A DNA stretch of 33,721 bases from an uncultured Eisenbergiella sp. (lineage in GTDB: Bacteria > Bacillota > Clostridia > Lachnospirales > Lachnospiraceae): positions 1-33,721 of the forward strand of contig CANQTI010000003.1 of NCBI GenBank assembly GCA_947626725.1. Reading direction: 5' to 3'. The notes beneath the pieces are model-generated. The model searched no databases and was not told where the DNA came from. It saw nothing but the letters and a program-made list of their open reading frames with translations. Positions within the stretch are counted from its first letter, which is position 1. Each line of letters begins with the position of its first letter. Positions 1 through 6,475 of the stretch are shown piece after piece. A program made the translations under genes and the position numbers.

Positions 1-28
1 TCCATTCCAGTTTTGCAATATCAAACAT
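1..28 (-). CDS. 5' end of an unidentified divergent gene (partial)
   Basis: Only the first nine codons are inside the window (MFDIAKLEW). The start is an ATG whose first base is 28, preceded at 33-40 by a strong AGGAGG ribosome binding site and at 58-86 by a plausible promoter, so this is a real gene start rather than a chance ORF. The peptide is too short to identify. It diverges from the glycosyltransferase at 381-1739 and shares a dyad-rich promoter region with it, which suggests common regulation (inference). Confidence 0.6.
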
Positions 29-57
29 GATCTGCCTCCTTTTTCACGAATATCTCC

Positions 58-86
58 ATTATCCGACTTTTCCGGGCAAATTGCAA
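58..86 (-). promoter_or_regulatory. Promoter of the off-window minus-strand gene
   Basis: Read on the minus strand there is a -35 TTGCAA (86-81), a 17-nt spacer and a -10 GATAAT (63-58), about 30 nt before the ATG at 28. An imperfect dyad (TTTTCCGGGCAAA, 68-80) fills the spacer, an operator-like position. Confidence 0.5.
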
Positions 87-292
87 TCCGTATGCGGCAT
101 TTTCAGGAAACGGGCCGCGGCATTTTCAGGAAACGGGGCCTCTCCTGCGGGCAGTTTGGAGATTTCGCCCGAAGGACTTCCGGACGGCTTTGCAGCAAAA
201 GAGCCGACAGCCCAGGCACATTTTTCGGGAAACGGCCCGGCATATTTTTCGGGGAAACGCCTCCGGCACATCTGCTTGTGTTTTCCGAAAAA
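68..292. promoter_or_regulatory. Six TTTTC/GAAA dyads in the divergent promoter region
   Basis: Short near-palindromes of the form TTTTC-N(1-2)-GAAA occur at 68-80 (imperfect), 100-110, 123-133, 222-232, 246-257 and 281-292. The second and third lie in a 23-nt tandem duplication (94-114 and 117-137), and the fourth and fifth share the flanks GGCA and AACG. The first and last fall between the -35 and -10 boxes of the two divergent promoters. The last is nested in a wider dyad, CTGCTT (272-277) with AAGCAG (291-296). An array of transcription-factor sites is the natural reading but is inferred. The rest of 29-380 shows no gene. Confidence 0.45.
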
Positions 293-303
293 GCAGGTAT
301 AAT
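276..303 (+). promoter_or_regulatory. Promoter of the glycosyltransferase gene
   Basis: TTGTGT (276-281), a 16-nt spacer and a perfect TATAAT (298-303). Transcription would begin near 310, leaving a leader of about 70 nt before the ATG at 381. Confidence 0.55.
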
Positions 304-380
304 AGAATTATTGGGGCAAAATGTCTTTCCTCTCGAAAAAAGAAAACCTAGAAGAACATCGGAAAAGGAGCTCATGGGAG

Positions 381-1739
381 ATGCCATTGGTAAGCATTAT
401 CGTTCCTGTCTATAATGCGGAAAAGACGCTCGAAAGGTGCATAAACAGCATTTTGAATCAGGAATACAGGGATTTTGAACTGATCCTGCTGGACGACGGC
501 AGCACCGACACATCCGGGATGATCTGCGACGCCTGCGCCGAAAGGGATGACCGCATCCGGGTGCTGCACAAGGAGAACACCGGCGTTTCCGACACCCGGA
601 ACCGCGGGATCGCCATGGCGAAGGGAGCATATCTGCAGTTCGCGGACGCGGACGACTGGATCACACCGGAAGCGACGAGGTTTTTTGTCCAGGCCGCCGC
701 GGACAACGGCTGCGATCTGGTCATCGCCGATTTTTACCGGGTGATCGGGGAACGGGTCTCCCAGAAGGGCAGCATTGAGGAAGAAGGGATCCTGCAGCGT
801 GCGGACTTCGCCGTGAAAATGATGCAGAAACCGGCGGATTTTTATTACGGCGTCCTGTGGAACAAGCTCTATAAGCGTTCCATCATCAAAAAACACCGGC
901 TCCGCATGGACAACGCTGTCAGCTGGTGCGAGGATTTCATGTTCAATCTGGAATATGTCCGGCACGCCCGGACGATCTATGCCATGAAGGTTCCCGTCTA
1001 CTATTATGTAAAGACCAAGGGTTCTCTGGTGTCCCAGGGGCTGAACATGAAAAAGACAATCCAGATGAAACGCACCGTTTTCGCCTGCTACAACGACTTT
1101 TACAAGGACGTTTTTGACGATACGGACTACGAAAAGCGAAAGGGACAGGTCTATCGGTTCCTGTTCGACGCCGCCAGCGACGGGAGCGTTTCTCCCCTGA
1201 ACATCCCGGGGACCTACCGTCTGGGGAATGAACGGACCCGGGTGAGCGAAGGCGTCCAGGAGGGAGAAGGCGTTTTCTTTGACAGCTACCGGGAACGGAA
1301 GCTGCTGGAACGGATGCTCGACATCGTAGCCCTGCGCAACGACTTGAAGACCATCGACGTGAAACTTCTGTATTTCCTGAGCCAGCCCCACGAGAACTGC
1401 ACCTATAAGGAAGTGGCGGAGATCCTGAACACCTCCAAAAGGGGCCTCTCCTCCTCGATCCAGCGACTGCTCGCAAAGGAAATGATCTCCGTATCGGAAA
1501 AAGAACATCCCAAGGCCAAGAACGGCACAAAGGAAAAGCCGAAGGAAGACAAAGCGAAAACGAATGAAAAGGAATACGCGGTGACGCAGGAAGCGGAAAA
1601 CGTGATGTCCGAGCTGCTCTTCGTGCTGTGCGACCTGGAGCAGATCCAATATGAAAACTTTACGCCGGAGGAAAGAACCCTGTATGAAAAATTGAATGAG
1701 AAAAGAAGGCACAATATACAGAAAGCGCTCAAAGACTAA
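381..1739 (+). CDS. Family 2 glycosyltransferase fused to a MarR-like winged helix
   Basis: A 452-residue protein. Residues 1 to about 260 are a GT-A fold family-2 glycosyltransferase: SIIVPVYNAE at 5-14, nucleotide-binding DDGS at 38-41, the DXD-type metal motif DADD at 89-92 and the acidic WCEDFMF at 182-188. Such enzymes transfer a sugar from a nucleotide donor, usually in surface polysaccharide synthesis; donor and acceptor cannot be told. Residues 305-452 look like a MarR-type winged helix: a dimer-type helix, VKLLYFLSQ, the HTH YKEVAEILNTSKRGLSSSI (342-360), a wing widened by a Lys-rich insert (375-398), then LTPEER-like FTPEERTLYEKL (427-438). No membrane segment is evident. The start at 381 is chosen because AAAAGGAG (363-370) precedes it and the family motif begins at once; an upstream in-frame ATG at 321 lacks a ribosome binding site. 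Glycosyltransferase call firm, winged helix likely. Confidence 0.85.
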   Translation: MPLVSIIVPVYNAEKTLERCINSILNQEYRDFELILLDDGSTDTSGMICDACAERDDRIRVLHKENTGVSDTRNRGIAMAKGAYLQFADADDWITPEATRFFVQAAADNGCDLVIADFYRVIGERVSQKGSIEEEGILQRADFAVKMMQKPADFYYGVLWNKLYKRSIIKKHRLRMDNAVSWCEDFMFNLEYVRHARTIYAMKVPVYYYVKTKGSLVSQGLNMKKTIQMKRTVFACYNDFYKDVFDDTDYEKRKGQVYRFLFDAASDGSVSPLNIPGTYRLGNERTRVSEGVQEGEGVFFDSYRERKLLERMLDIVALRNDLKTIDVKLLYFLSQPHENCTYKEVAEILNTSKRGLSSSIQRLLAKEMISVSEKEHPKAKNGTKEKPKEDKAKTNEKEYAVTQEAENVMSELLFVLCDLEQIQYENFTPEERTLYEKLNEKRRHNIQKALKD

Positions 1740-1762
1740 TGACCGCACAGACCGACCGGACC

Positions 1763-1787
1763 GAAGCGAAAAAGCAGCGCTTCTTTA
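1763..1787 (+). terminator. Weak terminator after the glycosyltransferase gene
   Basis: Stem GAAGCG (1763-1768) with CGCTTC (1778-1783), 9-nt loop, followed by TTTATCTT. It is short, so termination may be partial. Confidence 0.4.
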
Positions 1788-1857
1788 TCTTCCGTCTATA
1801 CCGCGAATATTCGATCGTCCCTTCGTATCTCATGCCGCCGGCAAATCCACAATTTTG

Positions 1858-1886
1858 TTGAACCCTATCCCAACTCATGATATAAT
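1858..1886 (+). promoter_or_regulatory. Extended -10 promoter of the DtxR-like gene
   Basis: TTGAAC (1858-1863), a 17-nt spacer and TATAAT (1881-1886) with the TGN extension at 1878-1880. The expected transcription start near 1893 falls inside the first palindrome of the repeat array, giving a leader of about 230 nt. Confidence 0.75.
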
Positions 1887-1894
1887 GAAGGTAC

Positions 1895-2096
1895 GGACGA
1901 AGTTATACTTCGTCCGTACCGCTACTTTCCAATACGCATCGCGGATTGGAAAGGTTCCTTGTTTGGACGAAGTATAACTTCGTCCGTACCGCTACTTTCC
2001 AATACGCATCGCGGATTGGAAAGGTTCCTTGTTTGGACGAAGTATACTTCGTCCGTACCGCTACTTTCCAATGCGCATCGCGGATTGGAAAGGTTC
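1895..2096 (+). repeat. Three tandem 70-nt repeats with paired hairpins
   Basis: Copies are 1895-1964 (70 nt), 1965-2034 (70 nt) and 2035-2096 (ends early, one base shorter in the palindrome). Each holds two inverted repeats: arms GGACGAAGT/ACTTCGTCC around a 3-nt centre that varies between copies (TAT, ATA; copy 3 is a perfect 20-bp palindrome), and arms CTTTCCAAT/ATTGGAAAG around an 11-nt loop. In copy 1 the first dyad extends to 13-bp arms (1891-1919). The array lies between the promoter at 1858-1886 and the ribosome binding site at 2111, so it would be transcribed as leader RNA. The part of 1740-1857 before it holds only the weak terminator. Confidence 0.9.
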
Positions 2097-2124
2097 TGTG
2101 ATCGCCAAAAGGAGGGAATGGACT

Positions 2125-2502
2125 ATGAATATCAATGAATCCGCTGAAAATTACCTGGAAACCATTCTGATCCTGAGTAAAAGTCATCCGGTCGTCCGTT
2201 CAGTGGACATTGCAGAAGAACTCGGCTTCAAGAAATCCAGCGTCAGCGTTGCCATGAAAAATCTTCGGGAAAAGAACCACATCCGGGTTACCCGGGAAGG
2301 CTTTATCTATTTGACAGAATCCGGAAAACAAATTGCGGATACGATCTATGAGCGGCATGAATTCCTGACGAACTGGCTCATCCGCCTGGGTGTCGATCCC
2401 GGCATTGCGGAGCGGGATGCCTGCAGGATCGAACACGTCATCAGCCCTGAAAGCTTCGATGCCGTCAAAAAACACGTAAAAGAGGGCGAAGGGAATTCCT
2501 GA
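2125..2502 (+). CDS. Short DtxR/MntR-family metal-dependent transcriptional regulator
   Basis: A 125-residue protein with an N-terminal winged helix (VDIAEELGFKKSSVSVAMKNL, about 27-47, split by the turn) and a short metal-binding dimerisation domain. There is no C-terminal SH3-like domain, so it has the length of MntR rather than DtxR. Metal ligands inferred by alignment from memory: E12, H78, C100, E103 and H104. The C-x-x-E-H pattern is the one of DtxR/IdeR (iron) rather than the Glu of MntR, while the position that is Asp in MntR and Met in DtxR is N9, so metal preference is open. The family represses metal uptake genes when metal is bound. The start at 2125 follows GGAGG (2111-2115). No transporter is adjacent. 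The gene is convergent with the CarD-family gene. Confidence 0.85.
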   Translation: MNINESAENYLETILILSKSHPVVRSVDIAEELGFKKSSVSVAMKNLREKNHIRVTREGFIYLTESGKQIADTIYERHEFLTNWLIRLGVDPGIAERDACRIEHVISPESFDAVKKHVKEGEGNS

Positions 2503-2520
2503 TGGTTCCCTTCGCCCCTT
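2484..2520. terminator. Bidirectional terminator between convergent genes
   Basis: A perfect 12-bp stem, GGGCGAAGGGAA (2484-2495) with its complement at 2506-2517, 10-nt loop. On the plus strand it overlaps the stop codon of the DtxR-like gene and is followed by CTTCT. On the minus strand it is followed by CTCTTTTAC and a run of six T, so it also serves the CarD-family gene. Confidence 0.75.
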
Positions 2521-2552
2521 CTATACCTGAACAATGTTCCTTCTGTTCCCGC

Positions 2553-3083
2553 TCAGACTGTCCTGATCGTTTCATCCAGTCTGGCGATCTGATCCTCTAC
2601 CTGCGCCGCGGCCTCGTTCATCGGGATCTGGAAGGCCAGCGCAATCTCCGTATAGAGATTATCCTCCGCCATCCGCAGATACTTGGAATCCATAGCGGTC
2701 AGCTTCCGCCCCTGCGCCATCCTTTCCTTCCTGCGAAAATGCAGCAAACGGATCATGGCGAGCATTTTCTCCGCATCGCTGTGATTGATCGCTTCCCGAT
2801 AATGCGCTTCTCTGGCACGGTCATCCGGGATCCATTCCTCTTTCAGAAATTCCAATCGCCCCAAAAGTACTTCCGCTTCTCCGGCGGAAAGGACGGGACG
2901 CATCACGCTTTTACTGGCCTCATGATCCACCGGCGTAAAAATCTTGCTGCCGGCATCATGCAGAAGCTGCATTTCATAGTACAATCTGTCCTTCGGAATT
3001 CCTGCCATTTTCAGCGTAGTTACATCCTTGATCACACAGACACCTTTACAGCCGTAAGTTACTAAGTCTCCTTTCTGAAACAT
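2553..3083 (-). CDS. CarD/CdnL/TRCF-family transcriptional regulator
   Basis: A 176-residue protein. The N-terminus (MFQKGDLVTYGCKGVCVIKD) is the typical RNA-polymerase-interacting Tudor-like domain of CarD/CdnL and of Mfd (TRCF); residues from about 60 on are helical and Arg/Lys-rich (FRRKERMAQGRK, 113-124), as in the CarD DNA-binding domain. Family members bind the polymerase beta subunit and stabilise open promoter complexes, notably at rRNA promoters in other bacteria. It appears monocistronic, with its own promoter (3147-3176). An imperfect hairpin (3112-3134, GGCAGCCAT against ATGACTGCC) lies in its leader. Family assignment is good; its targets here are unknown. Confidence 0.85.
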   Translation of the reverse strand: MFQKGDLVTYGCKGVCVIKDVTTLKMAGIPKDRLYYEMQLLHDAGSKIFTPVDHEASKSVMRPVLSAGEAEVLLGRLEFLKEEWIPDDRAREAHYREAINHSDAEKMLAMIRLLHFRRKERMAQGRKLTAMDSKYLRMAEDNLYTEIALAFQIPMNEAAAQVEDQIARLDETIRTV

Positions 3084-3146
3084 AACTACCTCGTCTTTCT
3101 TCGGATAAACATGGCAGCCATACGGATGACTGCCAGCTACATTTTT

Positions 3147-3176
3147 ATTATAACCGAAAAGCGAGGTTTTTTCTAA
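3147..3176 (-). promoter_or_regulatory. Promoter of the CarD-family gene
   Basis: On the minus strand, TTAGAA (3176-3171), an 18-nt spacer and TATAAT (3152-3147), about 65 nt before the ATG. The rest of the gap to iscU (3177-3281) is AT-rich with no clear gene or strong terminator. Confidence 0.5.
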
Positions 3177-3281
3177 TGAAAATTTCCGATTCAGAACAAC
3201 TTTGTTACTTTTTGCTCATAATATAGTGATAACATATTGTGTGAATTTGCACTTTTGTCAGACAACTGTGCCTTTTATTTC

Positions 3282-3677
3282 TCAATCATGCACGATTTCG
3301 TCCCTCTTCCTGCTCCTGTAATCGTCCAGTGCCGCCTTTATCGCTTCTTCCGCCAACACGGAACAGTGAATTTTCACCGGCGGCAGACCGTCCAGCGCTT
3401 CCACCACAGCCTGGTTGGTCAGTTGTTCCGCTTCCTCAATGGGCTTTCCCTTGATCATCTCCGTGGCCATGGAGCTGGTCGCGATAGCGGCCCCGCAGCC
3501 AAACGTATTAAATTTTGCATCCGTAATGATCCCGTCATCGATCTTCAGGTACATTTTCATAATGTCGCCGCAGACTGCATTGCCCACTTCTCCAACCCCG
3601 TCAGCATCCTCCAGAGTGCCCACATTGCGGGGATTCGCGAAATGATCTCTCACTTTTTCACTGTATGTCATCGCCAT
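3282..3677 (-). CDS. iscU: Iron-sulfur cluster scaffold protein IscU
   Basis: A 131-residue IscU/NifU N-terminal domain protein, on which [2Fe-2S] clusters are assembled from iron and the persulfide sulfur delivered by cysteine desulfurase. The three cluster cysteines are present: C36 in AVCGD, C61 in TFGCGAAIA and C105 in KIHCSVL; the Asp after C36 (D38) is also conserved. The start at 3677 follows AAGGAGG with normal spacing; a second in-frame Met two codons on is possible. It lies 34 nt downstream of iscS on the same strand, the usual iscS-iscU pair of Clostridia. No iscA, hscBA or fdx follows, which is typical of Firmicutes. Confidence 0.95.
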   Translation of the reverse strand: MAMTYSEKVRDHFANPRNVGTLEDADGVGEVGNAVCGDIMKMYLKIDDGIITDAKFNTFGCGAAIATSSMATEMIKGKPIEEAEQLTNQAVVEALDGLPPVKIHCSVLAEEAIKAALDDYRSRKRDEIVHD

Positions 3678-3711
3678 AGTTTTCTCCTCCTTCTATTTTT
3701 CCTGCATTCTC

Positions 3712-4920
3712 CTAAAACGGCTTTTCCCGCTCCCGTTCTTCACGGTCTTCCTTTTCTTTCCAGACGGGGGACATGGATCGAAGCCGGGCAACCACTTCCG
3801 GCAGCTTTTCCAGTACGAGGTCCGCATCCGCCTCGCTGTTGGTTTCATCAAAACTGAGCCGCAGCGAACCGTGAGCTATCTCTGCGGGAAGCCCCAACGC
3901 CAGCAGCACATGGCTGGGCTCCAGAGATCCAGAGGTACAGGCGGATCCGGAGGACGCGCAGATCCCGTCCAGATCCAGATATAAGAGCAGCGATTCCCCT
4001 TCAATTCCTTCGAAACAGAAATTCAGGTTTCCCGCCACCCGCCTTTCCTCATCGCCGTTCAGCCGCGTGCACGGGATCTTCCGAACGGCTTCCAGAAGCT
4101 TTCGCTGCATGGCCCGTGTCCGGGCATTTTTCTCCTCTCGGTTCTCCAGACTCTCCTCCAGCGCGGTTGCCATTCCCGCGATAGCGGGAACATTTTCCGT
4201 CCCGGCACGTTTGCCTCTCTCTTGTCCGCCGCCGAAGATCAAATTTCCAAGCGCGACGCCTTTTCGAACATACAAGGCGCCCACGCCCTTGGGGCCGTGA
4301 AATTTATGGGCAGAAATCGATAACATATCGATGTTCTGCTCTTTCACGTCGATGAGCAGATGGCCGGCAGCCTGCACCGCATCCGTATGAAACAGCACCC
4401 CGCTTTCCCGGCAGATCCGTCCCAGTTCTTCCACAGGCTGAATCGTGCCGACCTCATTATTCACATACATGACGGTCACCAGCGCGGTGTCCTCCCGGAT
4501 GGCCGCTTTCAGCTCTTCCGGCCGCACCAGCCCGTTCTCATGAACCGGAAGCAGGGTTACCTCGAAACCTTCCTTCTTCAGCGCCTCCAGCGTATGCAGC
4601 ACTGCATGGTGTTCAAAAGCGGATGAAATCAAATGTTTCTTTCCTTTTTTTGCACCGAGGGCTGCGCCCTGACGGATGGCCCAGTTATCCGCCTCGCTGC
4701 CGCCAGAGGTAAAATAAATCTCTGATGGCTCCGCATGAAAGCAGGCCGCGATCCGTGCCCGCGCCTGCTCCACAACCGCCTCCGCGTCCCGTCCCGCTTC
4801 ATGCAGGCTGGAAGGATTTCCAAAGGCTTCCGTAAAGCAGGGCATCATCGCCCCCAGCGCCCGCTCGCTGATCTTTGTCGTCGCAGCCTGATCCATATAT
4901 ACATATTTTCCCATGCCCAT
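3712..4920 (-). CDS. iscS: Cysteine desulfurase IscS/NifS
   Basis: A 402-residue PLP-dependent class V aminotransferase-fold enzyme converting L-cysteine to alanine and enzyme-bound persulfide. Visible features: substrate/cofactor motif FGNPSSLH (33-40), TSGGSEADN (71-79), H104-H105 of the PLP-stacking His region, the Schiff-base lysine K206 in [12 protein letters not shown], and the persulfide cysteine C328 in [10 protein letters not shown]. The longer active-site loop places it with group I (NifS/IscS), matching the adjacent iscU. The last 20 residues are a charged Glu/Arg/Lys tail without known role. It starts at 4920 behind GGAG; a second Met at residue 3 cannot be excluded. It is the first gene of the iscS-iscU operon, with its own promoter. 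Confidence 0.95.
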   Translation of the reverse strand: MGMGKYVYMDQAATTKISERALGAMMPCFTEAFGNPSSLHEAGRDAEAVVEQARARIAACFHAEPSEIYFTSGGSEADNWAIRQGAALGAKKGKKHLISSAFEHHAVLHTLEALKKEGFEVTLLPVHENGLVRPEELKAAIREDTALVTVMYVNNEVGTIQPVEELGRICRESGVLFHTDAVQAAGHLLIDVKEQNIDMLSISAHKFHGPKGVGALYVRKGVALGNLIFGGGQERGKRAGTENVPAIAGMATALEESLENREEKNARTRAMQRKLLEAVRKIPCTRLNGDEERRVAGNLNFCFEGIEGESLLLYLDLDGICASSGSACTSGSLEPSHVLLALGLPAEIAHGSLRLSFDETNSEADADLVLEKLPEVVARLRSMSPVWKEKEDREEREREKPF

Positions 4921-4958
4921 TTTCCATTCTCCATTTTCTCTTTTCTTACTTCGCGATG

Positions 4959-4987
4959 ATTATATCACAATTAACATACTAAGTAAA
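4959..4987 (-). promoter_or_regulatory. Promoter of the iscS-iscU operon
   Basis: On the minus strand, TTTACT (4987-4982), a 17-nt spacer and TATAAT (4964-4959) preceded by TG, an extended -10 element. It lies in the gap after spoIVB, so iscS is transcribed separately. No rrf2/iscR-type regulator gene is adjacent. Confidence 0.65.
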
Positions 4988-5051
4988 TAGGTTTATTTGA
5001 ATTTCATTCCACGACATTCACCGCGACAGAAAAGGGTGCTATGGGCGCTGT

Positions 5052-6359
5052 TCATTGGGCGAGCATGTTTTCGATAAAGATTCCGTATCCTCTGGTGGGA
5101 TCATTGACCAGCACATGCGTCACGGCGCCGATGATTTTCCCCTCCTGCAAAATAGGGGAGCCGCTCATTCCCTGCACAATTCCCCCCGTTTTCTCCAGCA
5201 AATCAGGATCTGTCACCGTAAGTTCCAGTCCCCGATTGACATTGTCATGGTCCAGATGCACCGCACGGATCACCACATCATAAAGCTGCGGCCTCTGATC
5301 CTGGCCGACACAGCAGAGAATCTGGGCCGGTCCTGTCCGCACATCCTGTTTCAATCCGATGGGCAGCGCCTGACCGATCAGATGCCGGAGTGAATCGTCG
5401 TTCAGTATGCCAAAAATGCCGCCCACAGAATTCACCTCGATCGTTCCGATCTTATTCTCCGGATTGTAATCGATAATTCCTGTCAATTCCCCGGGACTGC
5501 CATCCTCTCCCTTCTTCACCGCAATGATCTCCGTCCGGTACAGGCTTCCCCCTTTCACATTCATCAGCATTGTGGTGTCGGTATCATTGATGCCGTGGCC
5601 CAGCGCGCCGAAGGTATTGTTCTCTTCCAGGTACGTCATGGTTCCTACTCCCTGGGCATTATCCCTGATCCAGATTCCCAGTTTATATTCTCCTTCCGCG
5701 TTCTGCTCCGGTTTTATCCGGACATCAAAAATCTCTTCCCCCCTGCGGATCGTGAGCACCATTTCATTCCCATAAGTATTCGCCACCCGTTTCATAAACT
5801 GCGCCTTCGTTCCGACCTCTTCCCCATCCGCCTTCAGGATATAATCTCCCGCCTCCAGAAGATGTTTTGCCGGTTCCTTTCTCGTATGATCGGCGCCTTC
5901 AAACTCCCCCTGCGCTATGACGAGAAGGCCGTCTGTTTTCACATAGATTCCGACCGGAATTCCCGCCGGAATCAGCTTTTCATCCGGGATGACCTGCACC
6001 TCAACCGTCTTAAAGGGCAAAACGCCAAACAGCCTGGCATCCATGGTATAGGAACGGGTCTGATTCGCCAAAATAGTCACTGGGCGGCTGAGATCGATGG
6101 AAAGGAGGCCGGCATTTTCACTGGTCAGATCCATACCGATGGCCGGTATCACCCCCTGCGCATTTTCTGTTCCCGGCCGAACATCTCCGCGTACCGGCAC
6201 ATTCAAAGAAAGCCTCTGTTCCACGCCGACCTTGAGCCGAATGGAAGCAGGGACCTTTTTCCATGTATGAACCAGCCAACACGCAGGCAGTCCCGCGAAC
6301 AGAAGGATCATCCATAGAGCAAACAGCGCTTTTTTGATTATTCCTATTCTTTTTCCCAT
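5052..6359 (-). CDS. spoIVB: SpoIVB serine peptidase (sporulation stage IV)
   Basis: A 435-residue S55-family peptidase. In Bacillus it is made in the forespore, crosses the inner membrane and cleaves SpoIVFA, releasing pro-sigma-K processing in the mother cell. Visible here: a single N-terminal membrane segment (about 10-32), a PDZ domain (about 130-220, with AGIPVGIYV and LEAGDYILKADG), and the peptidase domain with catalytic H255 in ALGHGIND, D384 in TVTDPD and S399 in QGMSGSPI. The start at 6359 is chosen over an in-frame ATG at 6425 because AAAGGAG precedes it at good spacing. The gene follows recN after a terminator, so it likely has its own forespore-type promoter, which I could not identify with confidence. 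The usual next gene, spo0A, is absent: iscS follows instead. Confidence 0.95.
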   Translation of the reverse strand: MGKRIGIIKKALFALWMILLFAGLPACWLVHTWKKVPASIRLKVGVEQRLSLNVPVRGDVRPGTENAQGVIPAIGMDLTSENAGLLSIDLSRPVTILANQTRSYTMDARLFGVLPFKTVEVQVIPDEKLIPAGIPVGIYVKTDGLLVIAQGEFEGADHTRKEPAKHLLEAGDYILKADGEEVGTKAQFMKRVANTYGNEMVLTIRRGEEIFDVRIKPEQNAEGEYKLGIWIRDNAQGVGTMTYLEENNTFGALGHGINDTDTTMLMNVKGGSLYRTEIIAVKKGEDGSPGELTGIIDYNPENKIGTIEVNSVGGIFGILNDDSLRHLIGQALPIGLKQDVRTGPAQILCCVGQDQRPQLYDVVIRAVHLDHDNVNRGLELTVTDPDLLEKTGGIVQGMSGSPILQEGKIIGAVTHVLVNDPTRGYGIFIENMLAQ

Positions 6360-6429
6360 TTTTCCGCTCCTTTCTTCTGCAATTTTCACTTCTTTCATAC
6401 GGCGGAAAAAGGGATTTTCTGTCATATGA

Positions 6430-6462
6430 AAAGAGGACGTCTGCCCTGGCAGCGTCCTCTTT
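6430..6462 (-). terminator. Terminator between recN and spoIVB
   Basis: Outer arms AAAGAGGACG (6430-6439 on plus) and CGTCCTCTTT (6453-6462), inner arms CTGCC/GGCAG with a 2-nt loop and one bulged base. On the minus strand the stem ends in CTTTTC. It separates the core operon from spoIVB. Confidence 0.75.
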
Positions 6463-6475
6463 AGTATGTTCCCTT

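Noticed and set aside
372-1748. 458-codon minus-strand frame opposite the glycosyltransferase
   Set aside because: Strand choice is settled by GT2 motifs, promoter and ribosome binding site on the plus strand.
1965-1985. ATAACTTCGT in the 70-nt repeat resembles part of a loxP arm
   Set aside because: Only ten bases match, the 8-bp spacer and 13-bp arm structure are absent, and no recombinase gene is present; treated as coincidence.
1895-2096. CRISPR-like array
   Set aside because: The repeats are directly tandem without unique spacers, only three copies, and no cas gene is near. The same holds for 32182-32418.
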